From positions 1 through 8,484 of the forward strand of contig JAKAMV010000391.1 of NCBI GenBank assembly GCA_021812735.1: a DNA stretch of 8,484 bases, read 5' to 3'. The translations under genes were made by a program, and so were the position numbers. The notes under the pieces were generated by a model that saw only the letters and a list, made by a program, of their open reading frames with translations, was not told the DNA's origin and did no database searches. The DNA is from Chloroflexota bacterium. GTDB taxonomy: Bacteria > Chloroflexota > Limnocylindria > Limnocylindrales > CSP1-4. This document shows, in pieces, positions 1-6,785 of the stretch. Numbering within the stretch: the first letter of the stretch is position 1; each line of letters begins with the position of its first letter.

Positions 1-1899
1 CGCCGTGGTGTGCAACTCCAGTTCGGGGAGATGGATGCGGCCCCAGCCGAGGTTCTCGTTCGTCTCCAGCCGCAGCTTCTTGTAGAGCGTGGCCAGCGAG
101 CTGACCATCACCTCGCCGTGGGCCCGCTCGCCCGCGGCCGCGGGTTCGGCGGCGAACGTGTCGAGCGGCTTGAGCGTGACCGCGAGGTCCGCCTGCGTGT
201 AGTGGTCGACGTCGACCCGGCGGACGTAGGCCTTGCGTTCGTCCCAGTCCAGCCGGTCCACGTGGTACTGCAGCGATTCGTGCAGGTAGATCGCGTCCTC
301 GTGCACGATCGTGGGCGCGGCGAACAGGTCGACCTCGCCGATCACGCGGGGCCGGTCCTGCGTGGTGTCGATGATCACCACGTTCTCGTCGGCGGCGCTG
401 CGCAGCGAGATCTCGCTGGCGGGAAAGTTCTCGCTCGCCCAGTACCAGCGCCCATCGCCGGCCTGGCGCACGTGGCCCTCCTCGGCGAGAAAGGCGAGCA
501 GATCGTCCGCGGGTGCCGGTCCGAAGCGTTCGCCGGGCCGGAACGGCAACTCGAAGGCGGCCGCGCGCAGGTGGGCGAGCAGGACGTGCAGGTTGTCGGG
601 ATCCAGGCGGGCCTCCTCCGGCGTGCGGTCCAGCACGTACTCCGGGTGCGCGGCCACGTACTGGTCCACGGCGCCCGCGGCGGCGACCAGCACCGACACG
701 CTGACGTCCTGCCGGCGTCCCGCCCGTCCCATCTGCTGCCTGGTGGCGGCGATGGATCCGGGGTATCCGACGAGGACCGACGCCTCCAGCCCTCCGATGT
801 CCACCCCGAGCTCCAGCGCGTTGGTGCTCACGACGCCCAGCAGCTCCCCAGCCCTCAGGCCGCGCTCGATCTCGCGCCGCTCGGTCGGCAGGTAGCCGCC
901 CCGGTATCCCCGGATCCGCTCGCGCGGCCCGCGGCCCTCCCGCATCGCCTCCCGAAGTGCAGTCAGCAGCAGCTCGACGCTCACGCGTGATCGGCCGAAC
1001 ACGATGGTCTGGTGACCGGCCCGCAGGAAGGCGAGCGCCACCCGCTCCGCGAGCGCGAATGAGCTGCCGCGCACACCCAGCGCCGGGTCGAGCAGCGGCG
1101 GGTCGAGCACCAGCACGTGGCGCTCTCCGGATGGTGCCCCGCTGTCGTCGATGCACAGTGGGGCGCGTCCCGTGAGCATGGCGGCGAGCTCCGCCGGGTT
1201 GCCGATGGTGGCGGAGGAGCAGGCGATGACCGGATGGCTGCCGTAGTGCTCGCAGATCCGAAGCAGTCTGCGCAGCACGTTCGCGACGTGGCTCCCGAAG
1301 ACGCCGCGGTACGTGTGCAGCTCGTCGACGACGACGTAGCGCAGCTGCTCGAACAGCTGGAACCACTTGGTGTGGTGCGGCAGGATCGCCGCGTGCAGCA
1401 TGTCCGGGTTGGTCACCACGACCTGCCCGGCCGACCGCACGGTCGAGCGGACGGGCGCGGGCGTGTCGCCGTCGTAGGTGGCACAGGCGATGTCCAGCCC
1501 GGACGCGGAGGCGAGCGCGCGGAACGCGGCCACCTGGTCCTGCCCCAGGGCCTTGGTGGGGAACAGGTAGAGGGCGCGGGCGGCCGGGTCCTCGGCAACG
1601 GACTGCAGGACCGGGAGGTTGTAGCAGAGGGTCTTCCCCGAGGCCGTGGGCGTCACGACCACGGTGTCCCTGCCGGCGTGCAGTGCCCGCGCCGCCACCG
1701 CCTGGTGCGTCCAGAGGCGCTCCTGCCCGGCCGTCGCGAGCCCGCGCACGATCCGCGGGTCGACCCACGGGGGAACCTCGGCGAAGCGGGCGGGGGCGGG
1801 CGGAACGACCCGGTGGGCGACGACTGCCCGTGCCACCGCCGGATCGTCGAGGAGGCGAGACAGGATCTCTGCCACGGGCGAAGGCGCGTACAGCCGCAT
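1..1899 (-). CDS. DEAD/DEAH-box DNA helicase, MrfA/YprA type (partial, C-terminus missing)
   Basis: Superfamily 2 ATP-dependent helicase of the MrfA/YprA group (Lhr-like core plus a C-terminal DUF1998 zinc domain). In Bacillus subtilis MrfA works in repair of mitomycin C damage. The frame is open for 633 codons from the ATG at 1899 to the window edge. Visible motifs: Walker A TPTASGKT (83-90), PTKALGQDQ (114-122), TNPDMLHA (163-170), DEAH-variant DELH (192-195), motif III SSAT (228-231), STNALELGVDIG (358-369), and motif VI QQMGRAGRR (388-396), followed by a helical domain to at least residue 633. Family members are about 750 residues, so roughly 120 C-terminal residues, including the expected four-cysteine cluster, lie outside the window. 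The ATG is chosen because GGGAG sits 5 bases upstream. The gene diverges from the FtsB-like gene, and a LexA-like box lies in its leader. Helicase identity is certain; the MrfA assignment rests on motif spelling and gene start. Confidence 0.9.
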   Translation of the reverse strand, partial: MRLYAPSPVAEILSRLLDDPAVARAVVAHRVVPPAPARFAEVPPWVDPRIVRGLATAGQERLWTHQAVAARALHAGRDTVVVTPTASGKTLCYNLPVLQSVAEDPAARALYLFPTKALGQDQVAAFRALASASGLDIACATYDGDTPAPVRSTVRSAGQVVVTNPDMLHAAILPHHTKWFQLFEQLRYVVVDELHTYRGVFGSHVANVLRRLLRICEHYGSHPVIACSSATIGNPAELAAMLTGRAPLCIDDSGAPSGERHVLVLDPPLLDPALGVRGSSFALAERVALAFLRAGHQTIVFGRSRVSVELLLTALREAMREGRGPRERIRGYRGGYLPTERREIERGLRAGELLGVVSTNALELGVDIGGLEASVLVGYPGSIAATRQQMGRAGRRQDVSVSVLVAAAGAVDQYVAAHPEYVLDRTPEEARLDPDNLHVLLAHLRAAAFELPFRPGERFGPAPADDLLAFLAEEGHVRQAGDGRWYWASENFPASEISLRSAADENVVIIDTTQDRPRVIGEVDLFAAPTIVHEDAIYLHESLQYHVDRLDWDERKAYVRRVDVDHYTQADLAVTLKPLDTFAAEPAAAGERAHGEVMVSSLATLYKKLRLETNENLGWGRIHLPELELHTTA

Positions 1900-1904
1900 G
1901 CTGT

Positions 1905-1909
1905 CTCCC
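1905..1909 (-). promoter_or_regulatory. Ribosome binding site of the helicase gene
   Basis: GGGAG on the minus strand, 5 bases before the ATG at 1899. It fixes that ATG over the in-frame GTG seven codons upstream, which has no comparable purine stretch. This contrasts with three plus-strand genes in the window that lack any such site. Confidence 0.65.
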
Positions 1910-1914
1910 GTATG

Positions 1915-1930
1915 TAGCACGCATGTTCGA
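1915..1930 (-). promoter_or_regulatory. Candidate LexA (SOS) box upstream of the helicase
   Basis: Read on the minus strand the site is TCGAACATGCGTGCTA. It matches the actinobacterial/Firmicutes type SOS palindrome TCGAAC-N4-GTTCGA at 10 of 12 fixed positions: a full left half, and 4 of 6 in the right half. It lies 15 bases before the ATG of a predicted DNA repair helicase and downstream of a possible -10 (TACACT, minus strand, 1948-1943), a position suited to repression. The match is seen directly; control by LexA is inference, since no lexA gene is in the window and this organism's box is unknown. Confidence 0.45.
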
Positions 1931-2002
1931 TTTGGCGCGACCAGTGTAGCAGCGCGCGCAACCGGGCCGGGCTTGTGCCGCACTGGCGTGGCCTCTCCCG
2001 GC

Positions 2003-2031
2003 TTGACACGGGCAGCGCGTGCAGCTACGTT
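2003..2031 (+). promoter_or_regulatory. Promoter of the FtsB-like gene, near-leaderless
   Basis: Perfect -35 TTGACA (2003-2008), a 17-base spacer, and -10 TACGTT (2026-2031, TAnnnT form). Transcription would begin near 2038-2040, leaving only about 2 to 4 bases before the ATG at 2042. No Shine-Dalgarno sequence precedes the ATG, so the transcript is probably leaderless or nearly so. Confidence 0.7.
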
Positions 2032-2041
2032 CCGCGGCGAG

Positions 2042-2533
2042 ATGCCTGACAGCGGCGCAGACGACCTGGACGAGGCCGGGACCGGCCGGGACGGCCCGAC
2101 CCGGACCGAGAGACCGGCGCCCGCGGCTGCTGCCACCGCCGAACAGGTGCGGCTCGGCGTGGCCGGGCTGGACCGGCGCACGATCGCGCTGGTCGCGAGC
2201 GTGCTCGTGGTGGGCTGGCTCGTCCTGGTCTTCGGTCGCGCCATCGCGCAGTCCAACCAGGTGAGCGGCGAGGCCGCCGCGCTTCGGGTCCAGGACGCTG
2301 CGCTCGCCCAGCAGGTCGCGGACCGCCAGGCGGAGCTCGCGGTGATCCAGTCGCCCGGCTTCCTGGCGCTCGAGGCCCGCGCGTACGGGTACGGGACGCC
2401 CCACGAGCAGGTGTTCGCGCTGCAGCCCGGGGCACCCCCGCCACCGTCGATCACACCGCTCGGTGCCGTCCCGTCTCCCGCGCCGCCCCCGACTCCGCTG
2501 GAGGCCTGGATCCACCTCCTGCTCGGCAACTGA
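2042..2533 (+). CDS. Septum formation initiator family protein (FtsB/DivIC-like)
   Basis: A 163-residue single-pass membrane protein of the septum formation initiator family, whose members (FtsB, DivIC) form a complex with FtsL and FtsQ/DivIB at the division site. Layout: charged, Gly/Pro/Ala-rich cytoplasmic tail (1-45); one membrane helix rich in Val, Leu and Ala (about 47-65); heptad-like coiled coil (about 70-103); then the family-typical short segment SPGFLALEARAYGYGTPHEQ (104-123). The C-terminus is a Pro-rich linker (131-151) ending in a short hydrophobic tail. The start at 2042 is set by the promoter immediately upstream; the same frame stays open further upstream, but that part reads antisense to the helicase. 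The gene is alone, not in a division and cell wall cluster. Family assignment is from layout and the conserved segment after the coiled coil; which paralogue it is cannot be told. Confidence 0.8.
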   Translation: MPDSGADDLDEAGTGRDGPTRTERPAPAAAATAEQVRLGVAGLDRRTIALVASVLVVGWLVLVFGRAIAQSNQVSGEAAALRVQDAALAQQVADRQAELAVIQSPGFLALEARAYGYGTPHEQVFALQPGAPPPPSITPLGAVPSPAPPPTPLEAWIHLLLGN

Positions 2534-2543
2534 CCGCCCGCCA

Positions 2544-2620
2544 CGCGCCGCGAGCCGGTGAGGCCGCCGCGAGCTGGCGACGCGCCGTGAACCGGCTGCG
2601 GGCCGCGAGCCGGTGAGCCG
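2544..2620 (+). repeat. Cluster of degenerate GC-rich short repeats
   Basis: The 15-mer CCGCGAGCCGGTGAG occurs at 2548-2562 and again at 2603-2617. Weaker copies lie between them: CCGCGAGCTGG near 2567-2577 and CGCGCCGTGAACCGGCTG at 2581-2598. Copies are spaced about 19 to 23 bases apart. The last two copies are partly inverted, so CCGGCT (2592-2597) can pair with AGCCGG (2608-2613). The cluster lies directly after the FtsB-like stop codon, so it may serve as a transcription end or a protein-binding array. No T-run follows, so a classical terminator is not supported. Confidence 0.45.
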
Positions 2621-2644
2621 CCGCGCACGGGATGCGGTGCCTTC

Positions 2645-2673
2645 TTGCCGGACGGGGCCATGCTTGGTACCGT
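2645..2673 (+). promoter_or_regulatory. Promoter of the oxidase-like/flippase pair, leaderless type
   Basis: -35 TTGCCG (2645-2650, 4 of 6), a 17-base spacer, and -10 TACCGT (2668-2673). Only 7 bases separate the -10 from the ATG at 2681, so transcription should start at or within a base or two of the ATG. The intervening bases are C-rich with no ribosome binding site. Confidence 0.55.
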
Positions 2674-2680
2674 CCCCCGG

Positions 2681-3439
2681 ATGCCCACGTCCGACGCGTC
2701 CCCCGTGCGCTCCTCGTCCGCCCCGCCAGATGCCGCAGGGGCACATCCGGAGGCTGCCGGGCCGGCCGGCACGTTTCCGATCACGCCGCGGACCGCGATC
2801 CGGCGCACCGACCGGGCCTCGTACGACCGGGCGCTGGTGCATGCCATCCTGGACGAGGCGCTCGTCTGCCACGTGGGCTTCGCCCTCGGGGGAGCCCCGT
2901 TCGTGATCCCGATGCTGCACGGGCGGGTCGGCGACACGCTCTACCTGCACGGGCTGCCGGCCAGCAGGATCATGCAGCATCTGCGCGGCGGCCCCGACGT
3001 CGCCGTGGAGGCGACGCTGCTCGATGGCCTGGTGATGGCCCGCTCGTCGTTCCACCACTCGCTCAACTACCGCTCCGTGGTGGTGCTCGGCCGGGCCCGC
3101 CTGGTGCGGGACCATACCGAGAAGGTGGCCGGGCTGCGTGCCATCGTGGAGCATGTGGCGCCGGGCCGGTGGGACGACGCACGGCGCCCCAGCGGGCCCG
3201 AGCTGCGGCAGACCCACGTGGTCGCGGTGCCGATCGAGGAGGCGTCCGCCAAGGTCCGGGTCGGCCCGCCGATCGACGACCCTGCCGACCTCGACCTGCC
3301 GGTGTGGGCGGGAGTGGTCCCGGTCCGAACCGTCCTCGGCGCCCCCGTGACCGACGGCGTCGAAGGTCGCGCTTCCGATCTGCCCCCGTACCTGGCCGCA
3401 CTGATCGGCTCCGCCGGGCCCACCGGGCAGCCCGGGTGA
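2681..3439 (+). CDS. Pyridoxamine 5'-phosphate oxidase family protein (flavin-binding, NimA-like)
   Basis: A 252-residue protein of the split-barrel FMN-binding fold, closest in pattern to the Pyridox_ox_2/NimA-like group (COG3467). These bind a flavin and are often predicted oxidoreductases; the substrate is unknown. After a disordered, Ala/Pro/Ser-rich N-terminus (1-38) come family hallmarks: VHAILDEALVCHVGF (53-67), the barrel strands PFVIPMLHGRVGDTLYLHG (73-91), LNYRSVVVLGRARLV (128-142), EKVAGLRAIVEHVAPGRW (147-164), the segment EEASAKVRVGPPIDD (186-200) and LPVWAGVVPV (206-215). The ATG at 2681 is preferred because a -10 box ends 7 bases upstream; an in-frame ATG at 2660 would overlap the promoter. 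Its stop overlaps the start of the flippase-like gene, so the two are translationally coupled. True pdxH function is unlikely, as this group differs from canonical PdxH. Confidence 0.88.
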   Translation: MPTSDASPVRSSSAPPDAAGAHPEAAGPAGTFPITPRTAIRRTDRASYDRALVHAILDEALVCHVGFALGGAPFVIPMLHGRVGDTLYLHGLPASRIMQHLRGGPDVAVEATLLDGLVMARSSFHHSLNYRSVVVLGRARLVRDHTEKVAGLRAIVEHVAPGRWDDARRPSGPELRQTHVVAVPIEEASAKVRVGPPIDDPADLDLPVWAGVVPVRTVLGAPVTDGVEGRASDLPPYLAALIGSAGPTGQPG

Positions 3440-4548
3440 CCCGCGAGATCGACGAGCGCGACCTCGTCGCGCTGGGCGCCCCGGGCCCCGGCATGGTCGC
3501 CGCGCGCGTGGCGCCGGTTCCGCGGCCCTGGGGGCAGTGGCTCGTCAGCGCCCTCTTCCTGGGATTCCTGGTCTACGTCGCCACCCGCCTGGGCGGCGGC
3601 TCAGGCGTCCGGCTCGACCTCGCGCGTGCGCAGTGGGGATGGATCCCCGTCGCGGTCGGCCTCCACGCCGTGTCGTTCGCCCTGTACGGCGGCCTCTACC
3701 AGCACGGCTTCCGCGCGGTCGGGGTGCGCGCCAGCGCACGGCGGCTCGTCGCGGTCCTGTTCGCCTCCATCTTCGTGAAGACCGTGGTGCCCCTGACGGG
3801 TGCCTCGGCCATGGCCGTCTTCATCGACGACGCGGCCTCGCACGGCCAGTCCGGGGCACGGGCGGCTGCCGGCACCGTGGTGGTCAGCGGGATCGACCTC
3901 CTCGCCTCGCTGCCGTTCGTCGGCGCCGGTGTCTTCGCGCTCGCCGCGAGGCACCGGCTCGCGCCGTACGACGTGGTGGGCGCCGCGTTCTTCGTCGCCT
4001 TCATCGGGCTGCTCGTCGCGGCGCTGGCGCTGGCTGGGCTGCGCCCCGGCCTGCTGGAGGCCGGGCTGCGGGTCGCCCGCGTGGTGGTGAACCGGCTCGG
4101 CGCGCTGGTCCGGCGCCCGGACCTCGTGCCGGAGGGATGGATCCGCCGGAGCGCCGGGCAGTTCGCGGAGGCGGCACAGGCGGTGCCCCGCCATCCGCGC
4201 GAGGTCTCGATCGCGTTCGCGTTCAGCCTCGTGCTCCACGTCGCGAACGCGCTGGGCCTGTACGCGCTGTTCCTGGCGTTCGGGCAGCGGCCCGATCCTG
4301 GCGTGGTCGTGGCCGGGCTCGGGGCCAGCATCGTGTTCTTCGTGGTCTCGGTGGTGCCCGACGGCATCGGCGCGGTCGAGGGCGTCATGACCCTGGTATT
4401 CGTCAGCCTGGGGATCGATCCCGCCACGGCCATCCTGGTCACGCTGGCGTACCGGATCCTCAACGTGTGGATACCGGTCGCCCTGGGGTTCGTGGTCGCC
4501 CGCCAGCTGCGGCTGTTCGGCGGGCGCGGGGTCGCCGTCGCGGGCTGA
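3436..4548 (+). CDS. Flippase-like integral membrane protein (UPF0104 / LPG synthase TM family)
   Basis: A 370-residue polytopic membrane protein of the family that includes the N-terminal flippase half of MprF and bacterial AglD-like proteins. Hydrophobic segments are near 33-50, 66-86, 146-170, 180-202, 258-282, 286-306 and 330-357, with another possible at 104-125. The family-typical C-terminal signature is present: VVPDGIGAVEG (306-316), SLGID (324-328), and LAYRILNVWIPVALGF (337-352). There is no lysyl-phosphatidylglycerol synthase domain, so it is the stand-alone form, possibly acting on lipid-linked substrates; the cargo is unknown. The GTG start at 3436 overlaps the previous stop (GTGA). 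An ATG at 3493 is possible but would break the overlap. The first 32 residues are cytoplasmic and charged. It converges on ctaG with 17 bases between the stops. Confidence 0.87.
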   Translation: MTREIDERDLVALGAPGPGMVAARVAPVPRPWGQWLVSALFLGFLVYVATRLGGGSGVRLDLARAQWGWIPVAVGLHAVSFALYGGLYQHGFRAVGVRASARRLVAVLFASIFVKTVVPLTGASAMAVFIDDAASHGQSGARAAAGTVVVSGIDLLASLPFVGAGVFALAARHRLAPYDVVGAAFFVAFIGLLVAALALAGLRPGLLEAGLRVARVVVNRLGALVRRPDLVPEGWIRRSAGQFAEAAQAVPRHPREVSIAFAFSLVLHVANALGLYALFLAFGQRPDPGVVVAGLGASIVFFVVSVVPDGIGAVEGVMTLVFVSLGIDPATAILVTLAYRILNVWIPVALGFVVARQLRLFGGRGVAVAG

Positions 4549-4565
4549 CGGCGCGCCCGCTGGCT

Positions 4566-5591
4566 CTACCGGTCGACCAGGGCCGTGCCGGGCTCGCCCG
4601 AGCCGGCCATGGCGCGTTCGGCCGCGTACGCCTCCCGGTCCAGCCGCGCGTCCAGCCTCCTGGCGCTCTCCTCCTCCGCCCGCATCCAGTCGTAGAAGAT
4701 CACCAGACCCATGGCGAGGAAGCCCAGCCCGCCCGCCCCCCACATGATCGCGCCCGCCAGCTGCTGGTCGGCCAGCGCGCTGATCCAGGGCAGGTTGAGC
4801 GCGGCGTAGTGCGCGTACAGGGGCGCCGGTGCGTTCATGATGGCGACCCCCAGGAAGGCGCCCTGGGTCATCTGGAGCAGCATCATGACCAGCTTCACGG
4901 GGGGCGACAGCCGCCATGGGCTGGGGTCGCGGCCCACCATCGGCCACCAGAACAGCAGCGCGGCCGTGAGGAAGCCGAGGTGCTCCAGGTTGTGCAGCGT
5001 GTCGTTCTCGAGCGTCAGCTCGTAGATGGTCGAGAAATGGGTCACCCACAGGATGCCGGCAAACAGCCCGAAGGCCACGACCGGGTGGCTGACAAGGCGG
5101 AGCGGGCGGCTGTGCAGGATGGGGAGCAGCCAGCGCGATCGGACATCGGAGGAGGCGACGCGCAGGAGCAGGGTGATCGGGGCCCCCATCACCAGCAACG
5201 GCGCCGCCACCATCATCAGCAGCAGGTGCTGGGTCATGTGGTCGGCGAAGAGCGTCGCCTCGTAGTAGTCGATCGGGCCCTGCACCGCCACCTCGATCAC
5301 CGCGAGACCGGCCAGGAACGACGCGATCCTTGCCACGGGGACGGGGTTGCCGGGGTGCCGCCGCGCGACCAGCCGCACCCCGTAGAGGTAGGCGAGTGCC
5401 GCCAGGATCGCCGGTCCCTGGATCGACAGGTCGAACGACCAGTGGTCGACGGCGTCCAGGAGCGTCGGCTGCGCGGTCGGAACCTGGTCCGCCAGTGCGT
5501 GCACCGGGACGGCGAGGAGCGCCAGGGCGGTCACGATGCCGGACAGGACCGGTGCGGCGACGGGTCGAGCCAGGTTGAGGGACGGACGCAC
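4566..5591 (-). CDS. ctaG: Cytochrome c oxidase assembly factor, CtaG (caa3) type
   Basis: A 341-residue membrane protein of the caa3-type CtaG family, needed in Bacillus for making active cytochrome caa3 oxidase, probably through metal centre assembly. A signal-like N-terminus (hydrophobic 12-30, possible cleavage after ALA at 32-34) precedes about seven hydrophobic helices (roughly 59-76, 90-107, 119-140, 168-186, 203-220, 232-251, 283-301). Family hallmarks with candidate metal-binding His: DHMTQHLLLMMVAAPLLVMG (117-136; H118, H122), LWVTHFSTIYE (181-191; H185) and LHNLEHLGF (199-207; H200, H204). The cytoplasmic tail after 301 is charged. The GTG start at 5591 has GAGG 9 bases upstream; no better start gives a full signal sequence. 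No oxidase subunit gene is within the window, so it stands alone here, divergent from the M19 gene. Not related to the Cox11 protein that is also called CtaG. Confidence 0.9.
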   Translation of the reverse strand: MRPSLNLARPVAAPVLSGIVTALALLAVPVHALADQVPTAQPTLLDAVDHWSFDLSIQGPAILAALAYLYGVRLVARRHPGNPVPVARIASFLAGLAVIEVAVQGPIDYYEATLFADHMTQHLLLMMVAAPLLVMGAPITLLLRVASSDVRSRWLLPILHSRPLRLVSHPVVAFGLFAGILWVTHFSTIYELTLENDTLHNLEHLGFLTAALLFWWPMVGRDPSPWRLSPPVKLVMMLLQMTQGAFLGVAIMNAPAPLYAHYAALNLPWISALADQQLAGAIMWGAGGLGFLAMGLVIFYDWMRAEEESARRLDARLDREAYAAERAMAGSGEPGTALVDR

Positions 5592-5674
5592 GGATGGCTG
5601 CCTCGGAGCGGCGGAGCACGGGACGCTCCGAACGGGAAACGGATGGTAGCACCGGGCCCCGGGGATCGCGGCCG

Positions 5675-5680
5675 TAGCAT
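5675..5680 (+). promoter_or_regulatory. -10 box of the M19 gene, leaderless type
   Basis: TAGCAT (TAnnnT form) ends 6 bases before the ATG at 5687. The bases between are CACGGG, with no ribosome binding site at useful spacing. No good -35 is seen 16 to 19 bases upstream. It resembles the start regions at 2042 and 2681. Confidence 0.5.
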
Positions 5681-5686
5681 CACGGG

Positions 5687-6781
5687 ATGATCGATCGCGT
5701 CGTCGACCGCCTGCTGCATTCGGTCAGCGAACCCGGGCCGTATCCCCCGGCCGCACGGTCGATCCGGTCGCCGGGAGACGTTCCCGTGGTGGACCTCCTG
5801 GTGGGCACCGTCCTGTTCAGGCGCACCCTGCTGCAGCCACTCCGTCACGGCCACGTGGACCTGCCGCGCCTGCGGGCCGGTGGCGTACGGCTGGTGGGCA
5901 TGTCGATCGCCACGCGCTTCCCGGACCTGCAGGGCACCCTGTCCGCTGCCCAGTTCCTGGGTCTCGGGGTCCCGCTCCGGGCCCTGCGATCCGACATCGA
6001 CATCGTCCGCTTCCTGGTCGGGCGTATCGACGGGTGGGCGGCCGAGTCGGGCGGCGGCTTCGTGGTCGTCCGAACCCAACGGGATCTGGAGGCCGTCCTC
6101 GCCCCGGGCGGACCGGTGGGCGCTTTCGTGGGCGTCCAGGGGGCCCAGGCGCTGGAGGGGAAGCCCGCCAACGTCGCGCGCCTCCACGGGATGGGGGTCC
6201 GCATGCTGTCGCTGGCCCACGTAATGGACAACCCGATGGCCGGGTCGGGCACCGGGCGGCGGGCGGCCGGACTGACCCCGCTCGGTCACCGGACGCTGGT
6301 GGAGATGGAGCGGGTGGGCGTCCTGGTCGATCTTGCGCACGCGTCGTCCCCCACGATCCGCGATGTCGTCGCGGCTGCGGCGCGACCCCCGGTCCTCAGC
6401 CACACGGGCTTCGTGGAGCGGGCCGGGACCCGGAGCCGGTGGCGGCGCTACTCGGCCGCAACCCGGAACGTCCGCATCGGCGACGCCCGGCTGGTGGCGG
6501 AGGCGGGCGGGGTGGTCGGGGTCATTTACGCCACCCAGCTGCTGGGCGGCGACTCGCTGGGCACCCTCGTGGACACGATCCGGTTCGCGATCGACGAGCT
6601 GGGCGCCCTGCACGTGGGCCTCGGCTCGGACCTGGACGGGGCACTGCGGGCGGTGATCGACGCGGCAGGCGCACCCCGGATCGCCGACGGGCTCCTGGCC
6701 ACCGGGGTGAGCGACCAGGACGTCGTGGCGGTCATGGGCGGCAACGCGCTGCGCCTCCTGCGGGCGACGCTTCCGCCGTGA
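5687..6781 (+). CDS. M19 (renal dipeptidase) family protein with degenerate metal site
   Basis: A 364-residue protein of peptidase family M19 (COG2355), zinc dipeptidases of the amidohydrolase fold. No signal peptide is seen. Alignment by eye with the family: substrate-side residues are kept (H178 in LSLAH, equivalent to human DPEP1 His152; R260 in TRN, equivalent to Arg230; D315 in LGSDLDG, equivalent to Asp288), as are two metal ligands, H218 (VDLAHASS) and H239 (VLSHTG). The first-site HxD motif, expected in DLHVD, reads DLLVG (36-40), so His becomes Leu38 and Asp becomes Gly40. The bridging Glu of the usual VEGA reads VQGA, giving Gln151. The frame is otherwise full length and intact, including GHVDLPRLRAGGV (55-67) and VMGGNALRLLR (349-359). 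A binuclear dipeptidase is therefore doubtful; it may be mononuclear with changed chemistry or a binding protein. A leaderless-type -10 precedes the ATG. Divergent from ctaG. Confidence 0.88.
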   Translation: MIDRVVDRLLHSVSEPGPYPPAARSIRSPGDVPVVDLLVGTVLFRRTLLQPLRHGHVDLPRLRAGGVRLVGMSIATRFPDLQGTLSAAQFLGLGVPLRALRSDIDIVRFLVGRIDGWAAESGGGFVVVRTQRDLEAVLAPGGPVGAFVGVQGAQALEGKPANVARLHGMGVRMLSLAHVMDNPMAGSGTGRRAAGLTPLGHRTLVEMERVGVLVDLAHASSPTIRDVVAAAARPPVLSHTGFVERAGTRSRWRRYSAATRNVRIGDARLVAEAGGVVGVIYATQLLGGDSLGTLVDTIRFAIDELGALHVGLGSDLDGALRAVIDAAGAPRIADGLLATGVSDQDVVAVMGGNALRLLRATLPP

Positions 6782-6785
6782 GCGG

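Noticed and set aside
10..990. 326-codon plus-strand frame opposite the helicase
   Set aside because: Val/Arg/Asp-rich antisense reading; the minus-strand helicase has all its motifs in one uninterrupted frame.
1646..2041. Longer N-terminus for the FtsB-like protein
   Set aside because: The extra 132 residues read antisense to the helicase and include the promoter; the ATG at 2042 follows a near-consensus promoter.
4549..4565. GGCGCGCC between the convergent flippase and ctaG stops as a bidirectional terminator
   Set aside because: Only an 8-base palindrome with no loop and no T-run; expected by chance at this GC content.
5643..5648. TACCAT on the minus strand as the -10 box of ctaG
   Set aside because: Position is plausible but no -35 is seen and the hexamer is weak; not strong enough to list.
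3601..5652. 683-codon open frame on the minus strand covering ctaG and the antisense of the flippase
   Set aside because: Arg/Gly/Pro/Ala-rich with no domain pattern; it overlaps two clear membrane protein genes in other frames. Long shadow frames are expected at this GC content.
3537..5690. 717-codon open frame on the plus strand across the flippase and antisense of ctaG
   Set aside because: Low-complexity Arg/Pro/Gly translation typical of an off-frame reading; the real genes in both halves have recognisable families.
5687..6781. M19 gene as a pseudogene because metal ligands are missing
   Set aside because: The frame is full length, other active-site residues and the fold motifs are kept, and a promoter box is present.
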